The translations under genes and the position numbers were made by a program. A stretch of 63,097 nt of DNA from an uncultured Balneola sp. (lineage in GTDB: Bacteria; Bacteroidota; Rhodothermia; Balneolales; Balneolaceae). The stretch is taken from assembly GCA_902529115.1 (NCBI GenBank), contig CABZVB010000010.1:1-63097 (forward strand). Reading direction: 5' to 3'. Shown here piece by piece: positions 31,573 through 41,243 of this stretch. Position 1 is the first letter of the stretch, and each line of letters starts with the position of its first letter. A model generated the notes under the pieces. The model saw only the letters and a program-made list of their open reading frames with translations, had not been told where the DNA came from and searched no databases.

Positions 31573-32028
31573 ATGATAAAAATTATTGAGGTATCGATTA
31601 TGGCACTATTACGATATACCAGACCTAATTACCGACATCTATCAAAGAGCTTTAACGAGCTAATGGACGAATTTTTTGAGCCAATAAATGCTCGAACAAC
31701 GAATATTTTAACCCCTAAGGTTGATATCCATGAAAATGAGCAGGAATTTGAATTCTTGTTAGAGTTACCCGGTGTGCGCAAAGAAGACCTACAGATAGAG
31801 CTAGAACAAGATGTACTTTATGTTTCTGGCGAGCGTAAAGTGGCGGAAGAAACAAAAGAAACTAATGTGCACAGAATGGAACAATTTTATGGTTCCTTTC
31901 ATCGAAGTTTTCACCTCCCTCAAGGGCTAGATAAGGAAAATATTACTGCCCAGCATCAGGATGGTATACTTCGATTGACCATTAAAAAAGACGAAAAAGC
32001 AGTAAAAAAGCAGATAATAGTCCAATAA
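31573..32028 (+). CDS. Small heat-shock protein Hsp20/alpha-crystallin
   Basis: ATP-independent holdase that binds unfolding proteins. The alpha-crystallin domain covers most of the protein: VDIHENEQEFEFLLELPGV, EDLQIELEQDVLYVSGER, YGSFHRSFHLP and DGILRLTIKK, ending with a short IIVQ tail. The longest frame (151 residues) starts at 31573, but the ATG at 31600, preceded by a GAGG and giving MALLRYTRP, better fits the family; that version has 142 residues. It lies at the head of a proteostasis block (hsp20, htrA, clpB), all on the plus strand but with separate spacers, so each may have its own promoter. Confidence 0.93.
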   Translation: MIKIIEVSIMALLRYTRPNYRHLSKSFNELMDEFFEPINARTTNILTPKVDIHENEQEFEFLLELPGVRKEDLQIELEQDVLYVSGERKVAEETKETNVHRMEQFYGSFHRSFHLPQGLDKENITAQHQDGILRLTIKKDEKAVKKQIIVQ

Positions 32029-32034
32029 TAAAGA

Positions 32035-32146
32035 TCCAATTTTAATTATAATTGGAGTTTAGATGATTCGAACTTGGGCTGCCACTATGTATTACAACAA
32101 TTACATACGACAGGGCGCCCTTGCTTCGTTAAGAGAACAAATTTAA
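32035..32146 (+). other. Hairpin over a ribosome binding site, followed by a 27-codon ORF (speculative)
   Basis: TCCAATT (32035-32041) can pair with AATTGGA (32050-32056), covering the GGAG (32054-32057) that lies five bases before ATG 32063. That ATG opens a 27-codon frame (begins MIRTWAATMYY) ending at 32146, 31 bp before htrA. The arrangement resembles a temperature-sensitive translation switch or a leader peptide between hsp20 and htrA. The stem is only seven AT-rich pairs, so chance or a weak terminator after hsp20 is equally possible. Confidence 0.25.
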
Positions 32147-32177
32147 AAAACAGTAAAAAATACATCTTATAAAGCTC

Positions 32178-33707
32178 ATGAAGCGTACATCAACAACCAC
32201 TCTTATCTTATTTATCTCCTTATTCACATCAATGGCACTATTCATTCTCGCAGCTGACCGTGGAGCTAACACCGCAACTGCCTCAGGTAACACTCACATG
32301 CTAGGAGTAATGGATTCCTTAGTATCTGTAGCGAATCGATACGATACATTGCCTAGTTCTGAGATGCTAAATAGACCTGTAATGCGGCTTAAGGATTTCA
32401 ATGATGCCATTGTAGAGATTGCAGAAAATTCGAACCCATCGGTAGTAACTATTACCACTGAAAGAACACGTGAAGTTCGCATGATGGATCCATTTTCAAT
32501 GTTTTTTGGCAATCCAAATAGTCGAGAAAATACACGTGAATACGTGCAAAGGGGCTTGGGTTCAGGAGTAGTAGTCTCCGATGATGGTTATATCTTAACC
32601 AATAATCATGTAATTGAGAATACTGACCAAATAATGGTTCGATTATATGATGGACAAGAGCTAGAAGCTACATTAATTGGAACGGATCCCATGACTGATA
32701 TTGCTGTTTTACGAATTAAGGAAGGGGCGGCCCCTGCTTTACCTTTGGGTAATAGTGATGAAGCTAAGGTAGGCTCCTTCGTGTTGGCTATTGGTAGTCC
32801 TCTTAGCGAAGATCTAGCTCATACGGTTTCATTTGGTATCGTAAGTGCTCGTGGGCGTTCCTTAAATTTAACCGTATATGGGGACTATATTCAAACTGAC
32901 GCGGCGATTAATCCCGGTAATTCAGGTGGAGCTCTGGTAGATTTGAACGGTACCTTGGTGGGAATAAATTCCGCTATCGCTTCACGCTCGGGTGGAAATG
33001 ATGGGATTGGTTTTGCCATTCCTGTTAAATTAGCTAAACGTATTATGGACGATCTCATTGAGGATGGTTCTGTAAGCAGGGGATACTTAGGGATGTATAC
33101 TGCGGGAGAAATAGATCCTACCATGGCAGATGCCTTGGATTTAGAGGTTTCAAAAGGTGTCATTGTGGGCCGAGTTGAGACCAAAGGGCCAGCTGAGAAA
33201 GGAGGACTAAAAGAAGAAGATATCATTGTGGGACTCAATGGGGAAGCTGTTCAAAGTTGGGATTCATTTAGAACAGACATTGCGAGTTTAAAACCCGGCG
33301 AGAAAATTAACGTTCAAGTTATTAGAGATGGCAAAACAGTTGAATTAACCGTTACCATTGGAGAGCGTCCAGATGAGCAGGCCCTTGCTTCGAACTCAAC
33401 GACTACCAGAGATATGATTGAAGATTTAGGGTTTAATGTTCGCACTTTGACGGAGACCTTGCGATCTGAGCTTCGATTAAGTGACGAGGTTGAAGGTGTA
33501 CTGGTTCAAGGTCTTAAAGAATCAAGTGATGCCTATCAAAGGGGCTTAAGAAATGGAGATGTTATCTCAGCGGTTAAGCGAAAATCTACAAATAACGTGG
33601 ATGAATTTTTCTCAGAAGTAAACCGAAGTCTTGAAGCTGGTGATAACGCAATATTACTCACAATTGAACGGGATAACCTAAAACAATTCATAGCATTTAG
33701 GATGTAG
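32178..33707 (+). CDS. HtrA/DegP-family periplasmic serine protease with two PDZ domains
   Basis: 509-residue envelope protease/chaperone degrading misfolded exported proteins. The N-terminus has a hydrophobic signal or anchor segment (~8-25, LILFISLFTSMALFILAA). The trypsin-like domain shows His144 (ILTNNHVIE), Asp174 (DPMTDIAVL) and Ser249 (NPGNSGGAL). PDZ1 (~305-400) contains RGYLGMYTAG and GPAEKGGLKEEDIIVG; a second PDZ-like region (~420-509) contains GVLVQGLKESSDAYQRGLRNGD. Proteobacterial DegP has the same order. It sits between hsp20 and clpB, consistent with stress induction, and has a terminator directly after it (33789-33831). Confidence 0.95.
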   Translation: MKRTSTTTLILFISLFTSMALFILAADRGANTATASGNTHMLGVMDSLVSVANRYDTLPSSEMLNRPVMRLKDFNDAIVEIAENSNPSVVTITTERTREVRMMDPFSMFFGNPNSRENTREYVQRGLGSGVVVSDDGYILTNNHVIENTDQIMVRLYDGQELEATLIGTDPMTDIAVLRIKEGAAPALPLGNSDEAKVGSFVLAIGSPLSEDLAHTVSFGIVSARGRSLNLTVYGDYIQTDAAINPGNSGGALVDLNGTLVGINSAIASRSGGNDGIGFAIPVKLAKRIMDDLIEDGSVSRGYLGMYTAGEIDPTMADALDLEVSKGVIVGRVETKGPAEKGGLKEEDIIVGLNGEAVQSWDSFRTDIASLKPGEKINVQVIRDGKTVELTVTIGERPDEQALASNSTTTRDMIEDLGFNVRTLTETLRSELRLSDEVEGVLVQGLKESSDAYQRGLRNGDVISAVKRKSTNNVDEFFSEVNRSLEAGDNAILLTIERDNLKQFIAFRM

Positions 33708-33788
33708 TATACCTTGAAAAATAAAACCTGCAAATAAGGCAGATTTTCTATAAAAAGTGCCAGCAGTGGCACGGTTTTGGTAGTTTGT

Positions 33789-33831
33789 AAGCGAGGGTTG
33801 TCGTTGAAAAACGTTCAATACCTCGCTTTTT
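33789..33831 (+). terminator. Rho-independent terminator after htrA
   Basis: AAGCGAGG (33789-33796) pairs with CCTCGCTT (33821-33828). Inside the loop CGTT and AACG pair around GAAA, making a long interrupted hairpin followed by T5. It lies 80 bp past the htrA stop and about 20 bp before the clpB start, so clpB may depend on read-through or on a promoter inside this short stretch. Confidence 0.75.
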
Positions 33832-33852
33832 CAATTTAATGATGGAGAGACC

Positions 33853-36525
33853 ATGAATTTGAACAGTTTTACATTAAAAGCGCAGCAAGCAATACAATCA
33901 TCTCTAGACCTAGCCCAAGATGTTGGTCATCAAGCTGTAGAGGCAGTTCATATTGCAAAGGCCTTAATGGATGGTAAACAAGATACTATTCATTCCATTT
34001 TATTAAAATTAGGGGTTCAAAAAGACCAGCTTATAGCCATTGTAGAGAAAGAGCTTACGACGCGACCGAAGGTATCAGGCGCGTCGGTATCGGGGCCTTA
34101 TTTAGGGCCAACTGCAAAGAGTATGTTAGATCAGGCAAAGGTAGAAGCCCGCGATATGGGCGATGAATATATAAGCACTGAGCATTTGCTTATGGCCATA
34201 TCTAGGGTAGGGGAAACATGGGCGAAGGATTGGCAGGGGTTAGGGATTAAAAAGGAAGCTATTCAGCAAGTGCTTAAAGAAACACGCGGCGGGCAAAAAG
34301 TAGATGATCCGAACGCTGAGAGCCGTTTTGCGGCGTTAAAAAAATATGCTAGAGATTTAAATGACTGGGCAGAAAAAAACAAGTTAGACCCAGTCATTGG
34401 AAGAGATGCCGAAATCCGAAGAGTAATGCAAATCTTGTCTAGAAGAACCAAAAATAATCCGGTATTGATCGGAGAACCCGGAGTGGGTAAAACAGCTATT
34501 GCTGAGGGTATGGCTTTACGGATTGTGTGCGGTGACGTTCCTGAAGGCCTCAAGCAAAAGCGAATTTTGGCTTTAGACATGGGGGCATTAATTGCTGGAA
34601 CTAAGTTTAGAGGTGAGTTTGAAGAACGTTTAAAAGCGGTGGTTAAGGAAGTAACTGACTCAGATGGAGATATTATTCTTTTTATTGATGAAATACATAC
34701 TCTTGTCGGAGCGGGTGCCACCGATGGAGCCATGGATGCGGCTAATATTTTAAAACCAGCTTTGGCTAGGGGAGAAATGCATGCCATTGGTGCGACCACT
34801 TTGGATGAGTACCGTAAATACATTGAGAAAGACAAGGCATTGGAACGGCGTTTGCAAACTGTAGTGGTGGGTGAGCCAAGTGTGGAGGATACTGTTTCGA
34901 TTTTAAGAGGTTTGCAAGAGCGCTATGAACTCCATCATGGGGTTCGAATAACCGATGCTTCCATTGTAGCCGCTGCCGAATTATCTCATCGATACATAGC
35001 AGACCGATTTTTGCCAGATAAGGCGATCGATTTGATTGACGAGGCTGCTTCTCGTTTACGCCTACAAATAGACTCTCTACCAGAAGAGCTAGATGCACTG
35101 GAGCGACAAATTCGGCAACTTGAAATTGAGCGAGAAGCCTTAAAGCGTGAACAAGATTCCACATCAAAAAAACAAATAAAGAAAGAGTCTGCTAAAATTA
35201 ATCAACTCGAAAAAGAACTTGCAGATTTAATCGACAAGCGAACAAGTATGCGCACTCAATGGGATCAAGAGCGGTCGGTAATTCAACAAGTACGAGATCT
35301 AAAACAAGCAATTGAAACCACGCGTAATCAGGCGGACAAGGCTGAGAGAAAAGGGGAGTATGAACGAGTAGCTGAGCTTCGCTATGGTACCTTAGCACAG
35401 CTAGAAAAAGAGTTGCAACTTGCTCACGAGCATGCGCAGCAATTACAAGAAGGAACAACCCTGTTAAAAGAGGAGGTGGTTGCTGAAGATATAGCTGATA
35501 TCGTAGCGCGCTGGACCGGCATACCCGTCAGTAAAATGGTGCAGTCTGACAGGGATAAACTGTTGATGCTCGAAGAAGAGTTGCATAAGCGTGTAATTGG
35601 GCAAGACAATGCTATTGAAGCCGTCGCCAATGCCGTTCGACGATCTAGGGCAGGCTTACAGGATGAGAATCGTCCCATAGGTTCTTTTTTCTTTTTGGGT
35701 TCAACTGGCGTTGGAAAAACAGAATTGGCTCGCACATTAGCTGAGTTTTTGTTTAATGATGCTCAGGCTATGATTCGTATAGATATGAGTGAATACATGG
35801 AAAAACACTCGGTAAGTCGTCTAGTTGGAGCTCCTCCGGGATATGTTGGATATGATGAGGGCGGGCAGCTTACTGAGTCGGTTCGCCGTAGACCCTATTC
35901 GGTCTTGTTGTTGGATGAGGTGGAAAAAGCACATTCTGATGTCTTTAATATTTTACTACAAGTACTCGATGAGGGACGTCTGACCGACAGTAAAGGTAAA
36001 ACGGTCGATTTTACTAATACAATTATCATAATGACATCAAACCTTGGTTCCTCCCTGATAATGGAAGAGATAGAGCAAAACAAAGGACCATGGGATCAAT
36101 CACAGTATACCAGAATGCAAGAGCAGTTGATTGATCTGTTGAAGAAAAGTATCCGTCCTGAGTTTCTAAATAGGGTAGATGACATAATTGTATTTCACCC
36201 ACTGGAAGCTCGTCATATTCGCTCTATTGTAGATATTCAACTTCGTAGATTGCATCAGACATTAGCTAAGCAACAGGTTGTACTTCAGATTCCCGAGGAA
36301 GTCAAAAACTGGCTGGCTAAGCAAGCATTTGATCCAGTATTTGGTGCGCGACCCTTAAAAAGAATGATTCAGCAGCATCTAGTCAATAATTTAGCCACTG
36401 AATTATTGAAAAAGGAACTTGATGGAGCAATAGAATTTGAGGCTCAGGTATCTAAAAATAGAGATACTATCCTATTTGCAGAGATTCTAAATGATCCTCA
36501 TGAATGGGCTAAAGAAGAGCTTTAG
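33853..36525 (+). CDS. clpB: ATP-dependent disaggregase ClpB
   Basis: 890-residue Hsp100 disaggregase that works with DnaK to extract proteins from aggregates. The Clp N-terminal repeats (~1-145) begin [16 protein letters not shown]. The first AAA+ domain has Walker [10 protein letters not shown] (~207-215) and Walker [13 protein letters not shown]. The coiled-coil middle domain (~410-525, Lys/Glu/Gln-rich with [12 protein letters not shown]) distinguishes ClpB from ClpA/C. The second AAA+ domain has Walker [10 protein letters not shown] (~616-624), [17 protein letters not shown] and [13 protein letters not shown] 33853 is preceded by ATGGAGAG. No CIRCE element was found. The 3' end overlaps the convergent PLP-decarboxylase gene by 17 bp. 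Confidence 0.97.
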   Translation: MNLNSFTLKAQQAIQSSLDLAQDVGHQAVEAVHIAKALMDGKQDTIHSILLKLGVQKDQLIAIVEKELTTRPKVSGASVSGPYLGPTAKSMLDQAKVEARDMGDEYISTEHLLMAISRVGETWAKDWQGLGIKKEAIQQVLKETRGGQKVDDPNAESRFAALKKYARDLNDWAEKNKLDPVIGRDAEIRRVMQILSRRTKNNPVLIGEPGVGKTAIAEGMALRIVCGDVPEGLKQKRILALDMGALIAGTKFRGEFEERLKAVVKEVTDSDGDIILFIDEIHTLVGAGATDGAMDAANILKPALARGEMHAIGATTLDEYRKYIEKDKALERRLQTVVVGEPSVEDTVSILRGLQERYELHHGVRITDASIVAAAELSHRYIADRFLPDKAIDLIDEAASRLRLQIDSLPEELDALERQIRQLEIEREALKREQDSTSKKQIKKESAKINQLEKELADLIDKRTSMRTQWDQERSVIQQVRDLKQAIETTRNQADKAERKGEYERVAELRYGTLAQLEKELQLAHEHAQQLQEGTTLLKEEVVAEDIADIVARWTGIPVSKMVQSDRDKLLMLEEELHKRVIGQDNAIEAVANAVRRSRAGLQDENRPIGSFFFLGSTGVGKTELARTLAEFLFNDAQAMIRIDMSEYMEKHSVSRLVGAPPGYVGYDEGGQLTESVRRRPYSVLLLDEVEKAHSDVFNILLQVLDEGRLTDSKGKTVDFTNTIIIMTSNLGSSLIMEEIEQNKGPWDQSQYTRMQEQLIDLLKKSIRPEFLNRVDDIIVFHPLEARHIRSIVDIQLRRLHQTLAKQQVVLQIPEEVKNWLAKQAFDPVFGARPLKRMIQQHLVNNLATELLKKELDGAIEFEAQVSKNRDTILFAEILNDPHEWAKEEL

Positions 36526-37888
36526 CATCTTCTTCTATTCGGGTAAGTAGCTTTTCAATTGTATATTCTTGTTCGGGCCGCATAAGGACACTTCTAAGTA
36601 GAACGACTTGTTTACTATCTACCAAGATTTCGGGAAATCTTTGGCTAAAATCTTGCGAGTTTACCGTGTAGAGTGAAATATAATATTGTTGGGTAGGGTC
36701 ATTATTGCTCATGCCTTGGTGAAATATTTTTTTAGACCGATCACTAATAGTTGATGTTGAGCCAGGTGCATTTTTCCTAGCCACATAATAAGCGACTATA
36801 TCAAGCTCAGGTGCTATATAAGGATTTAATATTTCACTGTTATCTAAATAACCATAGGCTTTGATAGCCGCCAGGTGACAAGCGGTGAGTATAGGGCCAA
36901 ATCCATGATCTGGTTCCAATGGGAAACATTGTAAGGTGGCCCAAAAAGCAGCTGCCGCAGCTCCTGCACGAGAGCATTCTAAACTAATTTCACCTAGGTG
37001 TAACTCTTCAGAACTAAAATAGGTGTAAGGGGAATCATGCTTGTAGAAAACGCCAACTTCTGGATTTTTAAAAAGTACACATCCACATCCATAAGGTTGA
37101 AGCCCGTGTTTATGTGGATCGATTACTATACTATCGGCCTCTTGCATTCGATCCCAATGTACGTTAGGACCGGGTAGGTAATCTGAGATCGTTTTAAAAA
37201 AACCTCCATATGCGGCGTCAATATGAATTCGAATACGTCTAGGTTGGGCCCAATCTAGTATTTCCGATAGAGGCTCTACTTTTCCTAGCCCGGTAGTACC
37301 CATAGTGACGATTAATGTTCCAATAGAGTCGACTGGGAGTGCTTCAAGGCATTCGGCAATGGAATTCTTATCTTCTAACTTGAAAGTATGAGCCTCCATA
37401 TCTAAGACTTGAGCCATTCGACTGTGGGTATAATGGGCTTCGTTAGAATAGGCTATCCCTTTGTTTGGGTGCAGGCAACGGGCAATCCAAAGAGCTTCTA
37501 GATTTGCAATGGTCCCACTAGAACTTAGGTGCCCCAAATAAGTATCATTGTATCCAAATAAATTGGCCAAAGCTTCGACACACTCTTTTTCCATTTCAGA
37601 ACTAGGTGGTCCTCCATCTAAAGCGTGATTATTTGGGTTTAACCCCATCGTTACCGAATAAGCAAGTGCTGCAATAGGGTGGGGAGGCTTTAGCATTTGG
37701 CCAGCATAATTGGGATGATGAAAGGGATAATTTCCAGTTAATCGTTCGCTCAGTGAACGTAAAGTTTTCTGGATGATTGAATCATCAACTATTAGGCTAG
37801 GATGAGTTGTAAATACCCCAAAAGAGTCTTTCCATTCTTGTAATTGTTGTAGTGATGGCTGAAAGGTCTGAAATATTGAGGTATCCAT
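36509..37888 (-). CDS. Group II PLP-dependent decarboxylase
   Basis: A 459-residue fold-type I enzyme of the group II (aromatic/glutamate/diaminobutyrate) decarboxylase family. Motifs: YSVTMGLNPNNHALDGGPPSSEMEKE (cited by key parts NPNNHA and SSEMEKE), LGHLSSSGTIANLEALW, HIDAAYGG (Asp224 contacts the PLP nitrogen), and DPHKHGLQPYG with the Schiff-base Lys260. Length is at the short end of the family. The substrate cannot be named; tyrosine, aspartate or diaminobutyrate decarboxylation are options. It follows a DUF3078 barrel gene after a 15-bp gap and shares 17 bp with clpB at its 3' end. No signal peptide, so cytoplasmic. Confidence 0.87.
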   Translation of the reverse strand: MDTSIFQTFQPSLQQLQEWKDSFGVFTTHPSLIVDDSIIQKTLRSLSERLTGNYPFHHPNYAGQMLKPPHPIAALAYSVTMGLNPNNHALDGGPPSSEMEKECVEALANLFGYNDTYLGHLSSSGTIANLEALWIARCLHPNKGIAYSNEAHYTHSRMAQVLDMEAHTFKLEDKNSIAECLEALPVDSIGTLIVTMGTTGLGKVEPLSEILDWAQPRRIRIHIDAAYGGFFKTISDYLPGPNVHWDRMQEADSIVIDPHKHGLQPYGCGCVLFKNPEVGVFYKHDSPYTYFSSEELHLGEISLECSRAGAAAAAFWATLQCFPLEPDHGFGPILTACHLAAIKAYGYLDNSEILNPYIAPELDIVAYYVARKNAPGSTSTISDRSKKIFHQGMSNNDPTQQYYISLYTVNSQDFSQRFPEILVDSKQVVLLRSVLMRPEQEYTIEKLLTRIEEDAKALL

Positions 37889-37903
37889 AATTGAAATAGT
37901 GAT

Positions 37904-38791
37904 TTAGAATAAATCCATGGATATACCTGCGCTGAGTACTTGTTTTAGCTGAATATCCGTTGAAAAGTCGTAATCATATCGTAGTTCAAATTGCAATGAA
38001 GCTTGAAGGGTTGAATTTATTCTACCAATAAATTCGTTTGTCCAATATACATCAGTCTCGTTTATTGGGTGCAGTAAGTTGGTGAATGTTTCAATATCTG
38101 TGTTATATTGTACATTTTTGAATACTTCTTTTTGAAAGGTTAAACCTGTTGTAAGACCACCTTCAAATCGATAACTAACTCCTTGCTTGAGACCATAATT
38201 TGACGCTAAATCCTCTCGCATAACAATGGTTTGCTTTAAACCAACTCCTGCTTCCATTTGGAAACTTTTTTCAGCATTAAAGCTAACACCAATCCCTTCT
38301 GTTATATAGGCTGGAGCAAAGAAACCAGAAATTAAAGAATCAGCACCAGTAGGGTTACGTTTAGCACTGTATTCGAATCCATCTCGAAACTGTGTTCGTA
38401 GCATAACTGTTCCGTAAGAAGAAAGTCGTGAACTAGCGGAAAAAGCAAAAGTACTACGTGTCCTGATGGTAAATAAATCGTCAGATTTACGTGTATTCTT
38501 ATTGAAACGAGCTTGACCATATCTTCCATTAATTCGTATTCCAAACGCAAATAAATCGCTGCGATAGATCTTGGTATAATTAGTCGAAAAAGTACCACTA
38601 ATCGTGTTTACCCCACCTTCACTCCAGTTTTCAAAACTGGCCTGAGCACCATTAAGATTTATTCTTAAGTCATTTTCCCAGCCTTTTAGTGTGTCTGGTA
38701 TCACAATAGTTTGACTTGTTGAGTGCGCACTTAACAAAAGAGTTATAATACAGGACATTACAACAGATAGGCGTGGATCCGGTATCCTCAT
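37904..38791 (-). CDS. DUF3078-type outer-membrane beta-barrel protein
   Basis: A 295-residue exported protein. The signal peptide (LSVVMSCIITLLLSAHSTSQ) is followed by WENDLRINLNGAQASFENWS and EGGVNTISG, the pattern of DUF3078 proteins of Bacteroidota. The rest consists of alternating amphipathic strands ending with SAGISMDLF, whose terminal Phe is typical of barrels inserted by the Bam complex. The function of the family is unknown. It sits between pyrR-like and decarboxylase genes with gaps of 10 and 15 bp, so probably in one transcript, although no metabolic link is evident. Confidence 0.8.
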   Translation of the reverse strand: MRIPDPRLSVVMSCIITLLLSAHSTSQTIVIPDTLKGWENDLRINLNGAQASFENWSEGGVNTISGTFSTNYTKIYRSDLFAFGIRINGRYGQARFNKNTRKSDDLFTIRTRSTFAFSASSRLSSYGTVMLRTQFRDGFEYSAKRNPTGADSLISGFFAPAYITEGIGVSFNAEKSFQMEAGVGLKQTIVMREDLASNYGLKQGVSYRFEGGLTTGLTFQKEVFKNVQYNTDIETFTNLLHPINETDVYWTNEFIGRINSTLQASLQFELRYDYDFSTDIQLKQVLSAGISMDLF

Positions 38792-38801
38792 GCTGATCGT
38801 T

Positions 38802-39299
38802 TTATGAATTTTTAAATAAAATCACTGTTTCCAAGTGGTTTTCACTTAACAAAACTTCCACATGTTCTCCAACTTTAGTTGGGATGTGTTCTCCAACAAT
38901 GTTTGCAAGAATTGGATATCGCCGGTGTCCTCTATCAATTAACGATACAATTTTGATGATCTCAGGTTTTTGTGAGTGAAACAACACGGAAAGCGCTTGA
39001 AATAATGTTTGCCCAGAGAAAACTACGTCATCTACAATTAAAACTTGTTGGTCATTTAAATCGGGTATAGTTTTATTGCCTTTGCTGAATACGTCCAATT
39101 GATAAATAACATTATCTTGATTAGATCTTAGCTCATTAAGTTCGGAAACAAGCTCTTTAGCTAATGCAAAACCTCGTTCATTTAATCCAATTACGTGAAG
39201 AGGTAAATTAACCGAAAAGTGCTCGTAAACCTGAATAGCCATTCTCTTTATACATCGAGAGATTCGGGCCCGGTCCATGAGTTTAAGTTGATGTCCCAT
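38802..39299 (-). CDS. PyrR-family phosphoribosyltransferase
   Basis: 165 residues with the type I PRTase PRPP motif VLIVDDVVFSGQTL (~86-99) and the following SLIDRGHRRYPILANIVGEHIP, which closely matches the PyrR block (DRGHRELPI...GKNIPT). PyrR proteins bind pyr mRNA as attenuators and/or act as uracil phosphoribosyltransferases. Here the gene is not next to pyr genes (pyrF is 6 kb away on the other strand), so a UPRT-like salvage role or a diverged function is possible. The gene begins about 180 bp from the divergent tRNA-Gln. Confidence 0.8.
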   Translation of the reverse strand: MGHQLKLMDRARISRCIKRMAIQVYEHFSVNLPLHVIGLNERGFALAKELVSELNELRSNQDNVIYQLDVFSKGNKTIPDLNDQQVLIVDDVVFSGQTLFQALSVLFHSQKPEIIKIVSLIDRGHRRYPILANIVGEHIPTKVGEHVEVLLSENHLETVILFKNS

Positions 39300-39477
39300 T
39301 AGCTCTTAACGTTATTTTAGGATATTTAAATTCATTATAAGATACGATTTTAGATACACTAATAAGTGAGTTTTTTGGCTAAAGTATCTTAATGTTTGAC
39401 TAATCTTAAAAATAGATGGTTTCAGTCTTGATTAGAGATTTATAGCTCACTATCTTTTAAGTCTATTAACGACATTC

Positions 39478-39548
39478 TGCCCGGTCGTCTAATGGCAGGA
39501 CACCTGGTTTTGGTCCAGTATGTGGGGGTTCGAGTCCTCCCCGGGCAA
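39478..39548 (+). tRNA. tRNA-Gln (anticodon TTG)
   Basis: A complete cloverleaf can be folded. The acceptor arms TGCCCGG and CCGGGCA pair over seven bases. The D arm is GTCT...GGAC, the anticodon loop is TTTTGGT with anticodon TTG, and the T arm is GGGGG-TTCGAGT-CCTCC with one G-U pair. The discriminator is A73 and the 3' CCA is not encoded. One oddity is a C27-U43 mismatch at the base of the anticodon stem. The U1-A72 pair is typical of bacterial tRNA-Gln. It lies upstream of prs on the same strand. Confidence 0.94.
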
Positions 39549-39630
39549 CTAAACTCGGTGGGTGTCAAGGTTAAGAGCCCGTCGTTTTATGTAATCCTGA
39601 ATATATCAGTGCTAGCAAACTAAAATAACC

Positions 39631-40563
39631 TTGGACAGTCCTCTTGCAATATTTTCTGGTACCAGTAATCCAGCCTTGGCCCGTGCCATAGCAGAGGAGT
39701 ATGGAACTAACCTCGGAAACATTACCATCAAAAAGTTTTCAGATGGTGAAATCTACGTCAAATACGAACAGAGTATACGTGGAGAGGATATATTTCTAAT
39801 CCAACCAACCCCTCCATCAGGCGATAATATTATCGAGCTACTCCTCATGTTGGACGCTGCTAAGCGTGCCTCTGTCAAACGTGTAACAGCCGTAATTCCA
39901 TATTTTGGATATGCACGTCAAGATCGAAAAGACCAACCTAGAGTGTCTATTGGTTCAAAGTTGATGGCTAATCTACTAGTTGAAGCGGGTGCGGATCGAA
40001 TATTAACGATGGACCTACATGCAGCGCAGATTCAAGGATTTTTTGATATCCCTCTTGATCATCTTTATGCTTCTCGTGTATTTATTGATCATATGACTAA
40101 GCATCCAATTGATAACTTAGTAGTGGTTGCACCTGATGTTGGTAGTTTGAAAACGGCAAGATCTTATTCAAAAAAACTTGGTGCTTCTCTTGCATTTATT
40201 GATAAGCGTAGGCCCAAACAAAATGAGTCAGAGATAATGAATATAATTGGTGAGGTGGAGGGTAAGAATGTTTTAATCGTTGATGATTTAATTGATACAG
40301 CAGGTACGTTAACCAATGCTGCGGCTGCCATGAAAGAGCGAGGAGCATTAGAGATACGAGCTACGTGTTCTCACCCCATACTCTCAGGGCCAGCGTTTCA
40401 AAGAATCGAAGACTCACCTATTTATGAACTATTGGTAACCGACACCATTCCATTGCGTCAGCCATCTGATAAAATTAAGGTACTTAGTGTAGCGAATATT
40501 TTTGCTGAAGCAATCGAACGGATTCATACCAATGACACCATCAGTGCGTTATTTGTTAATTAA
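39631..40563 (+). CDS. prs: Ribose-phosphate pyrophosphokinase (PRPP synthetase)
   Basis: Makes PRPP from ribose 5-phosphate and ATP, supplying PurF, PyrR-type and other transferases. The 310 residues follow the family: LAIFSGTSNPALARAI at the start, FSDGEIYVKYEQSIRG, YFGYARQDRK (ATP loop), MDLHAAQIQGFFDIP, and the PRPP loop VLIVDDLIDTAGTL. The start is TTG at 39631: an in-frame stop (TAG 39613) lies 18 bp upstream with no ATG or GTG between, and the next ATG would remove conserved sequence. The weak start suggests modest translation. rplY follows 19 bp later. Confidence 0.96.
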   Translation: MDSPLAIFSGTSNPALARAIAEEYGTNLGNITIKKFSDGEIYVKYEQSIRGEDIFLIQPTPPSGDNIIELLLMLDAAKRASVKRVTAVIPYFGYARQDRKDQPRVSIGSKLMANLLVEAGADRILTMDLHAAQIQGFFDIPLDHLYASRVFIDHMTKHPIDNLVVVAPDVGSLKTARSYSKKLGASLAFIDKRRPKQNESEIMNIIGEVEGKNVLIVDDLIDTAGTLTNAAAAMKERGALEIRATCSHPILSGPAFQRIEDSPIYELLVTDTIPLRQPSDKIKVLSVANIFAEAIERIHTNDTISALFVN

Positions 40564-40582
40564 TAAGTAGAATAGGAAAAAA

Positions 40583-41230
40583 ATGGCAAAGCCAGAATAT
40601 GTTAAACTTGAGGGTAAGCCTCGAGAAATCAATAAAAAAGTGAACCGTGAGCTGCGTGCAGCTAAACGTGTACCTGCCGTATTATATGGTCCTGAAGTAC
40701 AGGAAAACCAACATTTTTCAATAGATGAACTAGCGCTAGAAAAGATCTTGAGCCGAGCTCAAACAAAAGTTCAAGAGCTTACAATCGACGGAAAAGTGTT
40801 CAAAACACTACTAAAGAGGACAGAATTTGATCCGGTCACAGATCGACCCATTCATGCCGACTTTTATGTATTAAGTGATATACACAAAGTAACGCTCCGA
40901 GTGCCTATTGGTATTAAGGGAAATGCGCGTGGTGTTGTGGAGGGAGGTGGGCGTTTATTTCAGCCAATGAAATTTCTTCGCATAAGAGTTCTACCAGAGA
41001 ATATTGTTGCTGAGTTTCAAGTAGATGTGACACCACTAAAAATTGGGCAGTCGTTTCATGTTTCAGATTTAGAGTTAGATGGAATTATCCCATTAGATTC
41101 TCTAAACAGAACCATTGTTACAATTAGGCCACCAAAAGGACAGCTATTGAAAGATGTCATTGATGATGAAGGTGGAGAGGATGCTGAAAGAGCTGAGGAT
41201 TCCTTGGAAGAAAGTACTTCTGAGGAATAA
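40583..41230 (+). CDS. rplY: 50S ribosomal protein L25 (long CTC/TL5 form)
   Basis: 5S-rRNA-binding ribosomal protein. At 215 residues it is the two-domain CTC/TL5 type: an N-terminal L25 domain (~1-95, with RELRAAKRVPAVLYGP and EFDPVTDRPIHADFY) and a C-terminal beta domain (~100-185, LRVPIGIKGNARGVVEGGG and ILPEN-like VLPENIVAEFQVDVT). It ends in an acidic tail (DEGGEDAERAEDSLEE) common in such proteins. A good AGGA precedes the ATG. The prs-rplY-pth order is a widely conserved bacterial arrangement, supporting an operon. Confidence 0.96.
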   Translation: MAKPEYVKLEGKPREINKKVNRELRAAKRVPAVLYGPEVQENQHFSIDELALEKILSRAQTKVQELTIDGKVFKTLLKRTEFDPVTDRPIHADFYVLSDIHKVTLRVPIGIKGNARGVVEGGGRLFQPMKFLRIRVLPENIVAEFQVDVTPLKIGQSFHVSDLELDGIIPLDSLNRTIVTIRPPKGQLLKDVIDDEGGEDAERAEDSLEESTSEE

Positions 41231-41243
41231 GTAGAGGGTACCT

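Noticed and set aside
33708-33852. CIRCE (HrcA) operator upstream of clpB
   Set aside because: No TTAGCACTC inverted repeat; the inverted repeat present is a terminator-like hairpin followed by T5.
34263-34835. 190-codon frame antisense to clpB
   Set aside because: Mirror of a highly conserved coding region; the plus-strand ClpB motifs account for the sequence.
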